Assembly (NCBI GenBank): GCA_030068075.1
Contig: CM057832.1
Coordinates: 80,784,002-80,848,001 of the forward strand
Direction: 5' to 3'
From: Paguma larvata
Lineage: Eukaryota > Chordata > Mammalia > Carnivora > Viverridae
DNA length: 64,000 nt
The position numbers and the translations under genes were made by a program. A model generated the notes under the pieces. The model worked only from the letters and a program-made list of their open reading frames with translations, ran no database searches and had not been told where the DNA came from. Positions 1-13,900 of this stretch are shown here, piece after piece; the stretch's first letter is position 1, and each line of letters opens with the position of its first letter.

Positions 1-1888
1 CAAGGCTGAACAGGATTCTTACTCCTCAACTTAAATACTCAAGTAAGCCTTTTCTATATAAGCATATCATTATCTTATTATCGTCAGTTTTACTACCATG
101 AGCGTCTGTCAACCACAAAATGCTTAAGGGATCAAAATTTGAAAACAAAGAAACAAACACAATAAAAAAAAACTTCCATCACTGATTTCAGCTATTTTGC
201 TAAAAATCAAATCTCTGGTTTCTAAACCGGGAAGCTCAAGTCGCTATGCTTCTGTGCTATGCTTGGGAGAAATAGTTCATGGAAGAGTCATGTCCATGGT
301 AAGAACTCTCCCATGGTGGTCTGATCTTCACTGAAAAGGACGCTGATCCAACTTCAGTCCTCACAGCAAGGAAGAACTATCTCAGCAAGTCCCTAGATTC
401 TCAGATGCAATGGCAAACACAAGACACCGAAGAAACAGAAGAAAAAAGGAGATTTTATTCCTTTGTTCATTCGTCCATTGGAAGTAACTAAATTTAATCC
501 CTTTATGTTTCCTGCTCTATGACAGAACAAAAGTTAAAAACATCATATAAACATCAAAACTGTTACATAATAAACTCTTCAAGATAAAACCTTTAGGCAG
601 GACACAAAGGTCTACAACAAAAACCAACAAAAAGAAAAATTAAGCAAGGTAAACCCGGGGTCTAGAAAAACTGATTTGAGAGGTCTGTAAATATGAACCA
701 AATAAATGCAATTACAATAGAAACCCAGCTACTTATGGATATGGTTTTTAACAGCTGATGTCAGCCTTGTGTGGGCGTCTGTGTACCACTCTGTAATGAC
801 GCAAACGTCTAAGGAGAAAGAAAATGGTAATAAAATGCAAGAGGAAGAAGCCGGCTAGCTGAGGAATGGCTCTGGTACGAGCCAGACGACAGAGCGCCTC
901 CGCGGTGGAATCTGAAATGCAGGGAGCACAGCTGGTGCGCGCTCGTCCAGGACGCCCGCTGCGGGCATTCTTCCGCCACATCTGCCAGCGGAGGAGGGCC
1001 TTCTGAGAAGGCGGGCCCAATTACCTTCCCAGCTGTTCACACGCAGCCGAGCAGCAGCTGCTGCCGCACCCCTCCCACCCCGCTCACAGTAGTCTGTCAG
1101 CACCTCTAATCCCTGCCACAGCAGACCAGCCTCCCCGCTAAGGCCCAGGCTGCACCTCAGAGGAGACAATGTGAACTCAGGGGCGGGCAGGCCCTAGACG
1201 GCCGGCTGTGGGCCGCAGAGCCGCTGGCTCCGTCAGCTGCTGAGCCATTCTTGCTAGAAACTGAGCTTAACAACCTACCCCCCTAAGAAATTTTCTGAAA
1301 TCCTAAGAGCATTCAATGGAAAACAGAATTTAATCCACAGAAATACACTTCACAGATGTTTAAGAATACATCTATTTTATAAAGCAATGCACAGAATAAA
1401 AAGACAGAAGAACCTACAGGAACTGGAAATCAACATTTTAAGAAGGATGTATTAGGAATTAAAGGTAAAGGTTCCATGTGTTTTTACATGACACAATATT
1501 TTTGCAACCATACGAAAAACTAAGAAGTTTTTAAAAAATATTAGAAGGCCCTTTGAGTACCTCGAACTAATATTCCTAATAATATTTTACAGATTTCTAT
1601 ACCAGTTACATTTTTGAGTGGTTATAAGTCCTATATTTTCTTCCTCATTGAAGCAAAAGCACAGTGACATAGTCTTACCACGGCTCTGTAGTCCTAGCTA
1701 CAGGAGGAGTGAACATATTAACCAAATATGCCAAACTAATTTCACTCAAAACATCTTGGGGCCCCATTTTTTTTAAAATGCATATATATCTTTCGTATAA
1801 TAGAATCAGGCATATTTATAAATTCCTTAGTAACTATTATTAACTAAAGTTACTTATTGTTAATACCAGTAATAGCTTTTAAAAGTAC
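1..1888 (-). other. ZNG1: ZNG1 intron 9 (partial)
   Basis: Donor GT at 1888-1887, intron running off the left edge. AT-rich unique-looking DNA except a GC- and CpG-richer block at about 850-1260 (separate finding). I looked for the next family exon (a VDLSNVLDLHAFD-like segment) and did not find it, so it lies outside the window. Confidence 0.8.
850..1260. other. GC- and CpG-rich block inside ZNG1 intron 9
   Basis: Several CpG sites (for example GCGCGCTCGTCC near 936) in otherwise AT-rich intron. Two overlapping minus-strand ORFs of 90 and 104 codons cross it, with a possible donor GGAAGGTAATT (minus strand, near 1020-1030). No family recognised. It could be an internal promoter, an alternative exon or an old GC-rich repeat. 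Confidence 0.35.
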
Positions 1889-1933
1889 CTTGATCTTTGT
1901 GTTTCTAAAATTTTTCCCAGTCCATTTATTGAT
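1889..1933 (-). CDS. ZNG1: ZNG1 exon 9
   Basis: 45 nt; completes R221 and encodes [14 protein letters not shown], ending in AG before GTACTT. The acceptor is CTTTCAG. It matches the segment after the G4 motif in mammalian ZNG1. Confidence 0.93.
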
Positions 1934-4900
1934 CTGAAAGAAACATAAAAATGAGGAAGAAAAGGCAAAAAAGTAAATGTTAAACTTTTTAAAAGTCGTT
2001 AAGGCACATTATTTCTAAAACAGGAAGTAAGCTAATACAAATATATCTGGAGTGAGAAAAAAATAAAAAACAAAATTTACATTTTTTATACTTCATTATT
2101 TATTTCTCTTTCTAATCATAAATCAGATATATTCCACGTAGGTATTAAAACATGATACGCAAAAGTCCACTGCACAACTGAAAAACCAGGAGCTACTTAG
2201 TGAATTAGAAAGAGACCCTTCGCTTTAGAAAAAAATTATTCATAAACAGCCAATAATTCTAATGTTTTCAAAATGAGTAGATAAATCAAGATTTTTACCG
2301 ATACCCAATTTTCCACAAGCACACATTGTGGAAGTGGCTATACACATGCTAGAAATAAAAACCCAGCTGTGAGGGGCTTCGACCCCCAGCCTGTCCTCAG
2401 TAGTCACAGTAACAGCAAGTCAAGCAACCAGGCTCCCTAACTAGAAACTCCACCCACTCTGCCGGTCCTTCCCTTTCTGATGCGAAGATAATGAGGTAAG
2501 ATTCCCTCTGTACGGGAAAAATTTTAACAAAAATATTTGTTAAATCCTTCTCAACACACTGTACACTTGACCTATTTACACCATCAATTGCGCGGTCTTC
2601 AGCATGACTTGCTTTACGTACGTGCCTTTTGTTCTGAGGCAAATCTCTCTACCGAGTCACAAAGTTCTTCATCTTCTCTAGTGAATACACTGCGTAACCT
2701 CAGGGCCACTTCCTCTCAGATACGTTCACTTTCTTCCAACTCCCCAAACTAATGCCCAGTCCCTTGCCAGTCTGTGAGGTACAATGGAGAGTCAAAAGCC
2801 AAAAGGTCTGTAGCCCATCAAAGCACTTTGTCCAAATTCTTTTCCAGTATTGCTGTACAGGGCGGGCAACAAGGCTGACAGTCAACACTGCTGAGGTCAG
2901 AAATCCAGCGTAAGTATTCAACATGGGGACAGAAAAGCTCAGCAGTAATAACCCTTCCTCTTATGCCAAAAATGTTTGCTGCATGATTTATGTTCTCCTT
3001 TCCAGCAATCGTAATGGTGCAGAGGGTTTTGAAAAGAGAAACAGAATTTAGGAGACCAGTGGCAAAAGAGGTAAAGGAAGAAATCTCCATTCACTGCGTT
3101 CATCTTTCTAGACTTTTCAAAAATATCAATCATTTTTCTATTTCTTTTATAGTGTTATTCACTGCAACTTGAAATTACTATGTAAACTAGGAAAAAAATC
3201 TACACTCTGATAACAGAAGCTAACAGAGCATTTACCATGTGTCAGGCACTGTGCAAAGTTTTCCAACACTGTCTCATGTGACATTTAAACGAAACTTAAT
3301 GAAATAGGTATTATTCCTGTTTCAGAGATGAGACTTAAGAATACAGCAAGGAACAGGCCAACGAGTAGAATTCAACCAGAGTCCAAGGTCCATGATCTTA
3401 AACACTATGCATCACTACCATCCACACAGAGACATTACTACAGTTTTTATAGTAAAGATTCAGAGGATATTAATATTAAAATAATATAAAATATGTGGAA
3501 AAATATTAATCTCTTCTTCTTCAATTATTAATCACTGAAGCCACTCTCCTCATGAGCCTTACCTTTATTGGTTCAATTTATAACATACTATATGAATTGG
3601 CTCTAACTGAATCATAATCTGATGTCAGCAGATTATACCCATTAAAAAAGACTAATAATAAAAACTACGAATGCAGCTTTGTACATGGTGTTTATTAGGT
3701 CTTAAAAATAATTTAAATTCCCTGAACTCTAACCTCATCCGAAAAGTCCAAATGACTGTTTGGATCATTTCACACATACGTGAGTACCATTCATACTGTC
3801 CTAGGTTGACCAGCCTTGGCCATGGACACTGAAGACATTAAAACAAGCTGGAAGACAGGTATGTTTAGCTGACAGTCAAGGAAGACAGAGTCAATGAGGG
3901 TTCAGGGAAATGAGACCACCTGAGTCAGGGGAGACTTCACAGATGAACGAGAGAGAAAAAAGGGGGGGAGTGGCGCCTGGGTGGCTCAGTCGGTTAAGCG
4001 GCTGACTTCACGTCAGGTCATGATCGCGCAGATCACAAGTTCGAGCCCCACATTGTGGGGCTGACAGCCCAGAGCCTGGAGCCTACTTCAGATTCTCTCT
4101 CTCTCCTCTCTCTCTCCCCCTCTCTCCTGCTCATGCTTTGTCTTTCTCTCTCTCTTAAAAATAAATTAAAAAACACTTTAAAAACATCTTAAAAAAAAAG
4201 CAAAGAAAAACAGACAGTGAAGGAATTCAAGGATTGGCAGAGTGAGAGCGAGACCATGTGAGAGTAAAGAAAGGATCTGGCAAGATACAGCCATGGGAAG
4301 GCAAATCGTCCTGAGCAGTCAGAGAACTTCATTCAGGGAAAGAGTCAAAGAGAAGACAGGAAAAGGAGGATGAGTCAGAAGACCCTGAGTATCAGTCTAG
4401 GAACTTTGAACTACACTCAAGAGCAAAGGGGAATAACTGTATATGCTCCCCGTTACGTGACAGTCAATGAGGCAGTCTCGATACATGATTCCCAAATGGT
4501 ACGCGAAGGAGGGCAACCTTGAACCTAAGTACCTACAAGGCAATACCTACAGTAAAAGTATTTTGTACAGTACACTTTGGGCTTGTAGGCAGTAAACATT
4601 CAAAATTTCATACCTAATGGTTGTTCTTAATTTCTTTAAATCCTCTTCTGAAACCAAGTCTGTTTTATTAATGATGACAATATCTGCCAAAGCAACTTGC
4701 CTAAATTAGCAAACAAAGAACAGATGTTAAAAGAGAAATGTTAAGCAATTAAAAACAGAAATCCCTTTCAGATCAAATGCTCATGAAGAACTATATAGTA
4801 CTCTATACAGTACCTGAATTTACTCCTAACCGATTTATCATTCTTCAAGTGAATAAGTTGTCTCCATCACTATATAAATTTAGGCTTCACATTTATTCAT

Positions 4901-7900
4901 TCAAAAAATATTTACTAAGCGCTCTCGCTCGTGACTCTGAAACTACAAATACAAGCCCCCAAAAGTGCACAATCAAGGGTGATTTTCAACTCATACTTTT
5001 CTTTGTAAAGAAAAGTATACAAATCAGAGATTCAATACGGTAAAAACATGGACAGGCTACTGCCTATAATATTCCATGTAACAGTTACCATAATTTTCAA
5101 AGAAACAGAACAAGTTCACTTAACATTAACACTAAACAGTTTTCTTAAAACTACTCTTCAGAAGACACAACAGGTAAAACAGATATACAGAAATTCAAGT
5201 TAAAGAATCCCGTTGACAGCCTGCTAGAGAACAAAACAGCTTACTATAATCAGATAGTAGAGCTGAGGGTTCTTTGAATTGTCCTCAGTTCTTCAGGAAG
5301 TTTTAACCACTAAACTATTTTTTCCTAATTCTAGTTTTATGCTGCTTGAAGATACAGCCTATTGTTTCAAAAAACATCAGCAAATTCTCAAAAATAAATT
5401 AACTTTAATTCACTGAAAAAGCAAGTTTCAACAGGATGTACCTCACAATTCCATTTTTCCTGAAGTAAGTGTTCTATGAACGAAGATTTAATGTGGACAC
5501 CTCAAAATACAAAGTTACAATCTTTAAATTGGAAGCCTTCTACATTTCACTTTAATTTTGGCTTTTATGACACTTCGCTATTTCCTATTTGGCTCATTTA
5601 CATTTTCTACAATAAACATGTTTTAGCAAGGAAAACGGTTATAAAAATGTTTGCTCGGTCTAACCTGAATCACGCCTATACGCCAAATGCAGTGTTTGGC
5701 AGGATTACCGAACCACAGAGCACCACATTCCGAAACGACAGGGAGTCAGCTGCCTGCTTGTAGTCTATTATTTACGTCTGGCTCATCCTCGCAAATCTCA
5801 GGGAGCCTCTCTCTTAAACTCGGCACAACACTTAGCTACGGTCAATCCCAAAGTCTTTTTCCCTGTTAGCAAGAATATGCTTAGGGTAGGCAAACTAATT
5901 TAAATATTTCTAAGTCTAAAGACAACCCAATTAGGAACATACAGGTATTCAAATTAAAAAAACTGTTCTAAATGCCAATTAAAACTATGTCCATATCTGT
6001 CCCTCTGTTGTTCTGAGTAACAGGAAACATGTGACTCAGATGAACTACTATTAAAGATGGCAGTAAGTGAGCCAGCTCTTTTCTTCACGATGGTGTTCAA
6101 CCCCAATGAAATTGTAGAAGAACAAAAAAAAGTTTCAAACGTTCACTTTCCCAAGCTCCTCTCAAAGAACTGCTGTGTCCAATACTCATTTTATACTATA
6201 ATAAAAGGACACTTAAGTAAAATTTTGGTCATCAGACCATTATAAATAGTTAGCAATAATTCAATTATACGAAAAAAAGATAAATTTTCCTTGACTACAT
6301 TTTTAAATCTCCCGGTTTTGTTTTGGTTTTCATAACAATTTTCTCTCCTCAGTTAGCCCGTAGTCAATATGTACTTTAAATACTAATACCTAGAAGCTTC
6401 ATTGATAAGGCCATCAGGTTTTTCTTCTTCTAAATGCTAAACGAAAACAAAGTTTGAGAAAAGTTACTGTGGCATAAGACAAATTCTAACGTCAACACAG
6501 GGAGTTTTACTCTGGAGAATCCTTTCTTGCTTCTAAATAGACTTCGGCAAGTTTTATTACTAAATACACAAAAGCAGAATTAACTTTTCTAACTGAAAGC
6601 ATTCTATTCCCCGTTTCTGATTTCCCGCAGCGCGCCTGCGGTGGTTTCCTCTGGGAGGGACAGGACCTCACGTCTACCCTCCTGACATCTCCTTCCTCGA
6701 AGGAAAACCCTCCAGATCTAAATCATGTCAATAAAAACAAAGAACATTACAGTTCAAACTTTAGGCATTTTTCTTTTCACAAAACCATTTTTGTTCTAAG
6801 TATTCTTTATTCTTTATATTAAAAAAAAGATTTAACCACTGAAATAACACTTTCTTAAAATCTAATATACTTCCCTCCATTCTAATCCCACACCCCTTCT
6901 CCGTCCCCTCCCCCCGCCCCGCCCCCGAATCATACACAATATGGACTCAGGACTGGGCCCTTCATATTCCCTAGAAACAAAAAAGAAGGACGAGCCCCAA
7001 TGCTAGCCTAAAAACAGCTTCTCATTTACAGAAACCCACACCTGAGTGACGTGGCCCCACAGTTTAACTGTTTCTTTTGCTTACTTCCCCAGAGTCCAGC
7101 TAGCTCCAAAAAAAAATATCTTGACACTGATTTAGGAGCCCACCAGGCAGTTTTCATCTCTCTGGAAGCAGGTACTCTTTTTCCATAATCCTACTTATAT
7201 CCCTAAAGGCATCAAGGCCATAAGGTTCGTCTCCGCAAGATGTTCCACCTTCGTTACTTTAACCCTCAACAGATCCTCCTTCTCCCAATGAAAAGCTGCC
7301 TACTGAGGTCAGCAGCAATTTGATTATATTAACGTTCTTTGCATTTGAAATCAAACTTCACAAATTCTTAAATTCTTTAACATAATCTCACTTAGCCTTC
7401 AAAATAATCAGAGGAAATGAGGATTCTCTTCCTTTTATTAAGGAAGAGACTAAGTTTACTGTCACAAGATACCCTATTATGGGGGTATTTTTCAAAAATT
7501 GAAAACATGCTCAATAGAGGTAAAATGAACATAATTTTCAAAACCTGTGAAAGCTTTCTATGTCGTATGAAATCAATCTTGTATACAGATGTTACATAAA
7601 TGTTAACAATCGCATAAGAATATACTCATAAAGATTACCTAAAAGTTACATTCAAAATTATATTATTAAAATACTGTATCAAAAACTGTCCCTTGGCAAG
7701 AGACAAAGTTTACTATTTTTGCTAATCATTCCTGGCCTGAGGCTATTCCAAGTCCTGTTATCACGTCCTGTAGAGAATAAGGCTGCTGCCGTTCCAGAAA
7801 TAGCACCGGGCTCAACACTTAGTGAACGAATCCTAGCTAACACTTCCTGTTTGCCCACAAGGATCCATGGAGGCTGTTATTTGAAATATTCTATATAATA

Positions 7901-10900
7901 TGCAGCAACAATTCCCTTTCTATTCAGCAATCTATTTAACAAAGGCATCTCTTTTTGAAAGATCCTGGAATATTCTAGTTCTTTCAAAAATCTGAAATAT
8001 TTTTCAATCTATTGTTGACCTTTGGGAAGATTTATATATGAATTTGGGCTATAGGACTGTGAGCTGGTGGGATATAAAAAAGATATGGCAAGAAAACTAG
8101 AGATTTGTTTTTGAATTTCCACACCAAAATCGATCTACTAGTGGTTTCACAAAGTAACCCATCTTTTTAATGCATTTACTTCTCCAAAAGATTAGAAATC
8201 TACGCTCAAAGCTAAGTAACATTTGACTACCTCTTGGCAGTCAAGAAGTATCAAATAAAAAACACATTAAAATCCCCAAAATACAAATAGGCCAACATAT
8301 ACAGCTCTATTACGAATAAGACGTGTAATCATCACAAATAATTATAGAGAGAGAGATAAAAGCCCTGTTCTATGTGTACGTGAATGAAAACATAAAGAAA
8401 TAATAAATGCACATCATTTATTTTCTCAGGGTATCAGCCCAACATTTCCCCTGTGCAACTTCCTACCTCCCCAAGTCAAACTCTGCAAAAAGACTGAAAC
8501 AAGGGTCTATTATTCGAAAGGACATTCTCCAGTATTGGCCCTTCAGTCGGATGACTTCCATTTTTAGAGTTAAAAAATAGGAATTTTGACATTCTATTCT
8601 ATCTGTATAGGCAAAGAAGGAAGATATTTGTAAAAAATTTTTCAGAAGTTTTATAGTATGTGTAGGTGAATATATATATATGCATATCCCCAAAGGATTC
8701 CTCATGTCTGCTTAGAGACCATGGCTTTTGCTTACATATTTAAAAAGATAAAAATGATTTTGGTCCTAATTAATCTACCACACCCAAAAAGTTAGGATTC
8801 AGCCCTCCACCTTAGCCTACGGTCAGACAGACAACCGCTGTGAGACAATGCCACTGCAGACACAACTTCGATAAGGGCCATGGGGTGTCCTTCCTGCAGA
8901 AATAGAAACAAGCTGGACCAAACAGGAGAGAGAAAGACGGGCAAAAGCCCTGCTGTTGACCGAAGTGGAAATAAATCTAATATCAAAGATGTCACATGAC
9001 ATTTAGAAAAAGCGGCGGTGGCGACCATCTCTTTCCAATGGATTGGTTATAGATCTAGCACTATCTCAGCTTTTAAAAAATGATTATTGCATAATGTCGG
9101 TCTACTTATTTTTCCAGTCTCTTCCAAGCCAAACTGTTTTCTGACTGACTTGTTTCAACAGCTAGTGCTAATACAACAGGAGAGCCCAAAAGAAACCTCT
9201 CGCTTGACCTTTTCTGTGTAACTTCATTCATTGATTCTATTGCATTAAATGCTGTCACGTTTGTAGAACTGAAAAGAACAATGTTGGTAGCCTGGGTGTC
9301 AAGTCCTGAGAATAGAGAGCTGTCATCTGAAGTTGTCCAATTCTTTGCCCATGATTAAAAAATGAATATTTCAGATCAATGGGTGACAATCCCATTAGAG
9401 TGATAGCCCGTGATATCAATTACCACTTCAGTTTCAATTTGGCTGCCTGGCCACAGGGTACCATTTCTCAGCTTTACTTGTGATGGGCTGGCTCTGTGAA
9501 GCATGACACCTTAAATTGCTGCCCATTATCCAAGTGTCATTACTTGTACTGCCTCAGAATTCTCTGAATCACAAGCAGCTACTGAGGTCAAGCTTTGCAA
9601 CCAGAGGAATTGGACAAGTGGGCAAATTCTTTATATAAAAGAAAAGTTATTTATCTGGCATCTGACTTAGAAAATCTAAAGTTTCCATTATCCTGACAGT
9701 ATGTCAGTTTTGTGTAGGTATATTGATTTAATAATTTAAGAGGTTTTATCAAGGTGGCAGGAGGTTAAACGTTTACTGTGTTTGCATTATTCAAAATGTT
9801 GCTTTGTTTATTTGGCCTCACTTCAGCTGATAATAGATTTTTTTTAAGTCCTCTGCACATCTAAATATACGTATAAAATTATTCTTATAATCATAAATAT
9901 ACAGAGTTTTACTCTGGGTATGGCACTTTAGGGCTATCAAAAGAAAAAACAAATAAAATGTCTTAAACTGCTTTACCAATTTATCTGAAATTTGATAATT
10001 AAGGTATATAAGAGATGAATTCAAACATGCTATAATAAACATCTAGAATAAAATATCTGATTTCTTTTGCTTCCTCCACAGACATTTTGTTAGAAATATA
10101 CTGATTTTGGAATAGATGGAATTTTTCTGAGTAAAATTTTAATATTCAGAGTCTTTCTTTGATTCTTAAGACTATTAATCATTTTGGGCTTAAAATCTAC
10201 AAAGAAATGATCTCCTAAACATCTCAAAATAGGGTCCTAAACTTAATCTTGTAGAATCCTTACTGCAAAATATTACACTTTCAACTTTTATCGCATCAAG
10301 CCAGAATAATAGAAAATAAATATTTATTTAAAAAACACAACTGAGGAGGCTGGTGGTTCAGTTGGTTAAGCATCTGACTTCGGCTCAGGTCATGATCTCA
10401 CGGTTCATGAGTTCGAGACTCACATCAGGCTCTGTGCTGACAGCTTGAAGCCTGGAGCCTGCTTCAGACTCTGTGTCCCCCTCTTACTCTGCCTCTCTCC
10501 CATTTGTGTGCGTATGCACTCTCTCACTCTCTCAAAAATAAACAAACACCTTTTTTAAAAACATAATAATTAAAAGACACATAAATTTCATTATTCAAGA
10601 TTGTTTAAAAAAAACACCTTTTTGTTAAAAAATGCAAACAAACAAAACTGTAGAGAAGAGAACAGAATCATCCCCATATACCTAGCTTTTAACAAATTAT
10701 TAGCAACTCACGGCAATCTTTCAACTTACTTTTAATCCATATTTTGAATCCACAACAGTTATGATACCTACAAAGGAATATCTCTTTTAATAACCTTTAT
10801 ATACGTGAGAATGAAAATCACAACTAATCTATTTCGGTTCACAAATGCTTCTCAATAAAATAAAGTACCGGTTTTTCTCTTGCCAATGCTGCAATTTAAT

Positions 10901-13900
10901 TTGGTCCTACTAATAAGGAGACACATTTCAAATACGTACTGAGTGCCTAGCACCATTAGGCATTAGAAGGTTACAAAATAAATTTTTTAAACTAAATAAA
11001 GAAGCAAGTAAGAAACTAAGATTTCTATGGCCTTTAAAAGGCTTACAATTCAAAATATGATGAGATGAATTCCATAATGTAAAGTGGAATGTGATAAATT
11101 ACACCAGACAGGTTATTTCCAGTGTATATTCATATAATCAAAATCAAGACTTTTCTTCAAATTTAAATTACTACTTAACAAAACTGAGACGTCTTAAGAG
11201 ATCTCATTCCTACTAATTTGCACCAAACCTGACTCACACAAATGTTTTCCATAACACGAACCTAAGTTTCCAAATGGTCAATTAGTTTGGCAATCTCTGA
11301 TTTTATATGCCAAAAAGTTTTTCCAAATGATAACAGCAGAAGGGGTTTGACGATGCCTAGGGAATTCAGCCATCTACATGCCATATACATTAGAGCCAAA
11401 TGACTGGAGACAGTCTTAAATTTCACTTTTTAGTCTACAGAAGACCTGGTTTAAAGCAAAGTCAAGGGTGGTCTGGGTACAGTTACTTAATTCATAAAGT
11501 TTCTAATATGTCCTAAATGACGTCTCTGAATAAAATTGCCCAAAAGTGTAAAGGTAAATTAAGTAAGAGGTGAAAGGCTTGCTTAAATCTTATCTTTAAA
11601 AAAATGAAACCAGAGATATGATGCTCGTACTGTAGATTTTAATTAAAAACAAAAACTCTCTCATATACTAAGTATATAAATCAACAGGACATAAGAAACC
11701 TACATAGTATTTCTTTTTTATTTTGAAAGAGAGGGCAAGTGGGGGAGGAGCAGAGAGAGAAGGAGAGAAAGCATCCCAAACAGGCTCCATGCTGTCAGCG
11801 CAGAGCCCGACCTGGGGCTTAACCTCAGGAACTGTGAGATCATGACCTGAGCCAAAACCAAGAGTCAGAGGCTAAACTGATTGAGCCACCCGGGCTCCTG
11901 AATAAACCTACATAGTATTTTTAAAAGGAAAACTTTAGTGGAAGCACTAAGTTGGGAGTTAATAATAAGATATGACCTCTAGTTATACCACTATCTGGGG
12001 CCTTGGAATCTGTATGAACAAACGCTTACTTCACTAACTAAACAAGTTTAAAAGTAACAGTGTGGGGCACCTGGGTGGCTCAGTCTATTGCAAGTCCAAC
12101 TCTCGATTTCGGCTTAAGTCATGATCCCAGGGTCATGAGATCAAGTCCCATGATGGGCTCAGCGCTGAGTGTGGAGCCTGCGTAAGATTCTCTCTCTCTC
12201 TGTTCCCCTCTGTCCCCTCCCTCACGTGTGCATGCTCTCTTCTTCTCAAAAAAAAAAAAAAGTAACAATGCAAGGAATTAAAATTATAATGTGAATGAAA
12301 ATAATCTTAACCATAACATTTTACTTAAAAACAAAAGAATATTTGCTTTTTAACTTACCGTCAAGATAAATATCGACTCCTAATTCAGCATCAACCCAAA
12401 ACATAGAGGCTACAGCACCTGAAAAATATATATAATATTCATCACACAAAAATATTTCTTCAAACTGAGAAACACTATTCTATCCATGCTATTTTAATCT
12501 GTCCAAACAGAATTAGCAAGCAAACATATATACAAATTAAGTATGGGTGTCCAAACTTCTTATGGGAATTACAATGATAGAATCTTTTTCTATTAATATT
12601 CATTTCTTCCCCTCTCCTTCTTCCTCCAAAAGAATGAATGAATGAATGAATGAATGAGTGAAAAAAGGAAGGAAGGAAGGAAGAAAGAAAGGGAGAAAGA
12701 AAGGGAGAAAGAAAGGGAGAAAGAAAGGGAGAAAGGAGGAAAAAAACAGACGGGCTCTTCTCACATACAAACCCAACGCTAAGCTGCTATCGATGCATAA
12801 TAATTTGCCAACAGATATTAACAAATAATTTGGGTGGTATGGATATGTGCACCTAGACTTATTTTTAATTTTTCTCTCTCAAATGTAATAATCATACAGT
12901 TCACAAATAGTGAATTATGTCTCTAGACACAAGCAAAGCAAAATAGGTAATTCCAAAGCACTTGTCCAAAAAAGAAAAAAAACTTACAAGCTGTATAGAA
13001 GAAAAAGAAAGATAAAACTACATACTCTATGGATTACTAACAAAACCTTACACTAGTTAATATAGGTACAAAATTTGAAGCTGAGAAAAATAATTCCTAA
13101 GTAAGAAAATAAAACTTGTTTATGACAGAAAGTGGTTCTGTAAAATCACATGCCCTGATTAGCATGCCACAACACAGGAGAAAGAAAACCGACAGTAAAG
13201 AAAGTACGTGATGCTTCAAAGCATCAAAGGCGCGGCGCGGTTAGTGACAGGGCTGTCTAAAAGAATGAGTACAGGGAAGAAACAGGGATAACAGGAAACA
13301 GGGAACTCATTCCCGTGTCTGAAGCTGTCCACCTACCCAGAGGAGACGTGGTCCCCCAAGCGTCACTCTGTGTCAACAGTGAAATACCTGTCAGCTGTTT
13401 ATAGTGATTACTCATGCAAGATATAGCAAGGGCCACAAGATCTAATGGTTTCCTGATACCTATTGATTTTTTCCCAAAAACTTAATAGTTTTCCAATTTG
13501 ACTGAAATAGGATTTGTGAGTAACAGGGGTGAATCAATGCCTGTTCTTTTCAAGGAAATTACTTTACCATGACAATTACTTAGCTTAGAACTGGAGGGTG
13601 TCAGTCTCCTAAACGGGGAAACAACTGAATTGCCAATAAGAGTTTTCTTCACTTACTTGGCTAACAACATGATTTTAATTAATGAGGGAGAAGAAAGTAA
13701 ATCTCCCGTGAGGATCATTACTCCAAACAGTAAGTCATAAAAAAAAAAAAAAAAACTTAATTTTTTTCACTCAGTAAAATTCCACAGTGTTCATAAATCA
13801 TTCTTTTGTTTTGTTTTGTTTTGTTTAAATTCATGGATTACTATTCAGATACCTTGAAAGTCCTACACAGGTAACATGTGTAATATTGAGTTGAATTACA

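Larger units (their letters stand above)
1934..4613 (-). other. ZNG1: ZNG1 intron 8
   Basis: 2.7 kb. Contains a MIR-like repeat (3215-3415), a SINEC (3965-4199) and, at 2397-3130, an unassigned tract with several overlapping mid-sized ORFs on both strands. Confidence 0.85.
10768..12358 (-). other. ZNG1: ZNG1 intron 5
   Basis: 1.6 kb with two SINECs in opposite orientation (11713-11903 and 12064-12262). The rest, including 10768-11695, is AT-rich and unassigned. Confidence 0.85.

Noticed and set aside
3965..4060. tRNA-like box A and box B sequences
   Set aside because: They belong to tRNA-derived SINE heads and lack a full cloverleaf and discriminator; no real tRNA gene.
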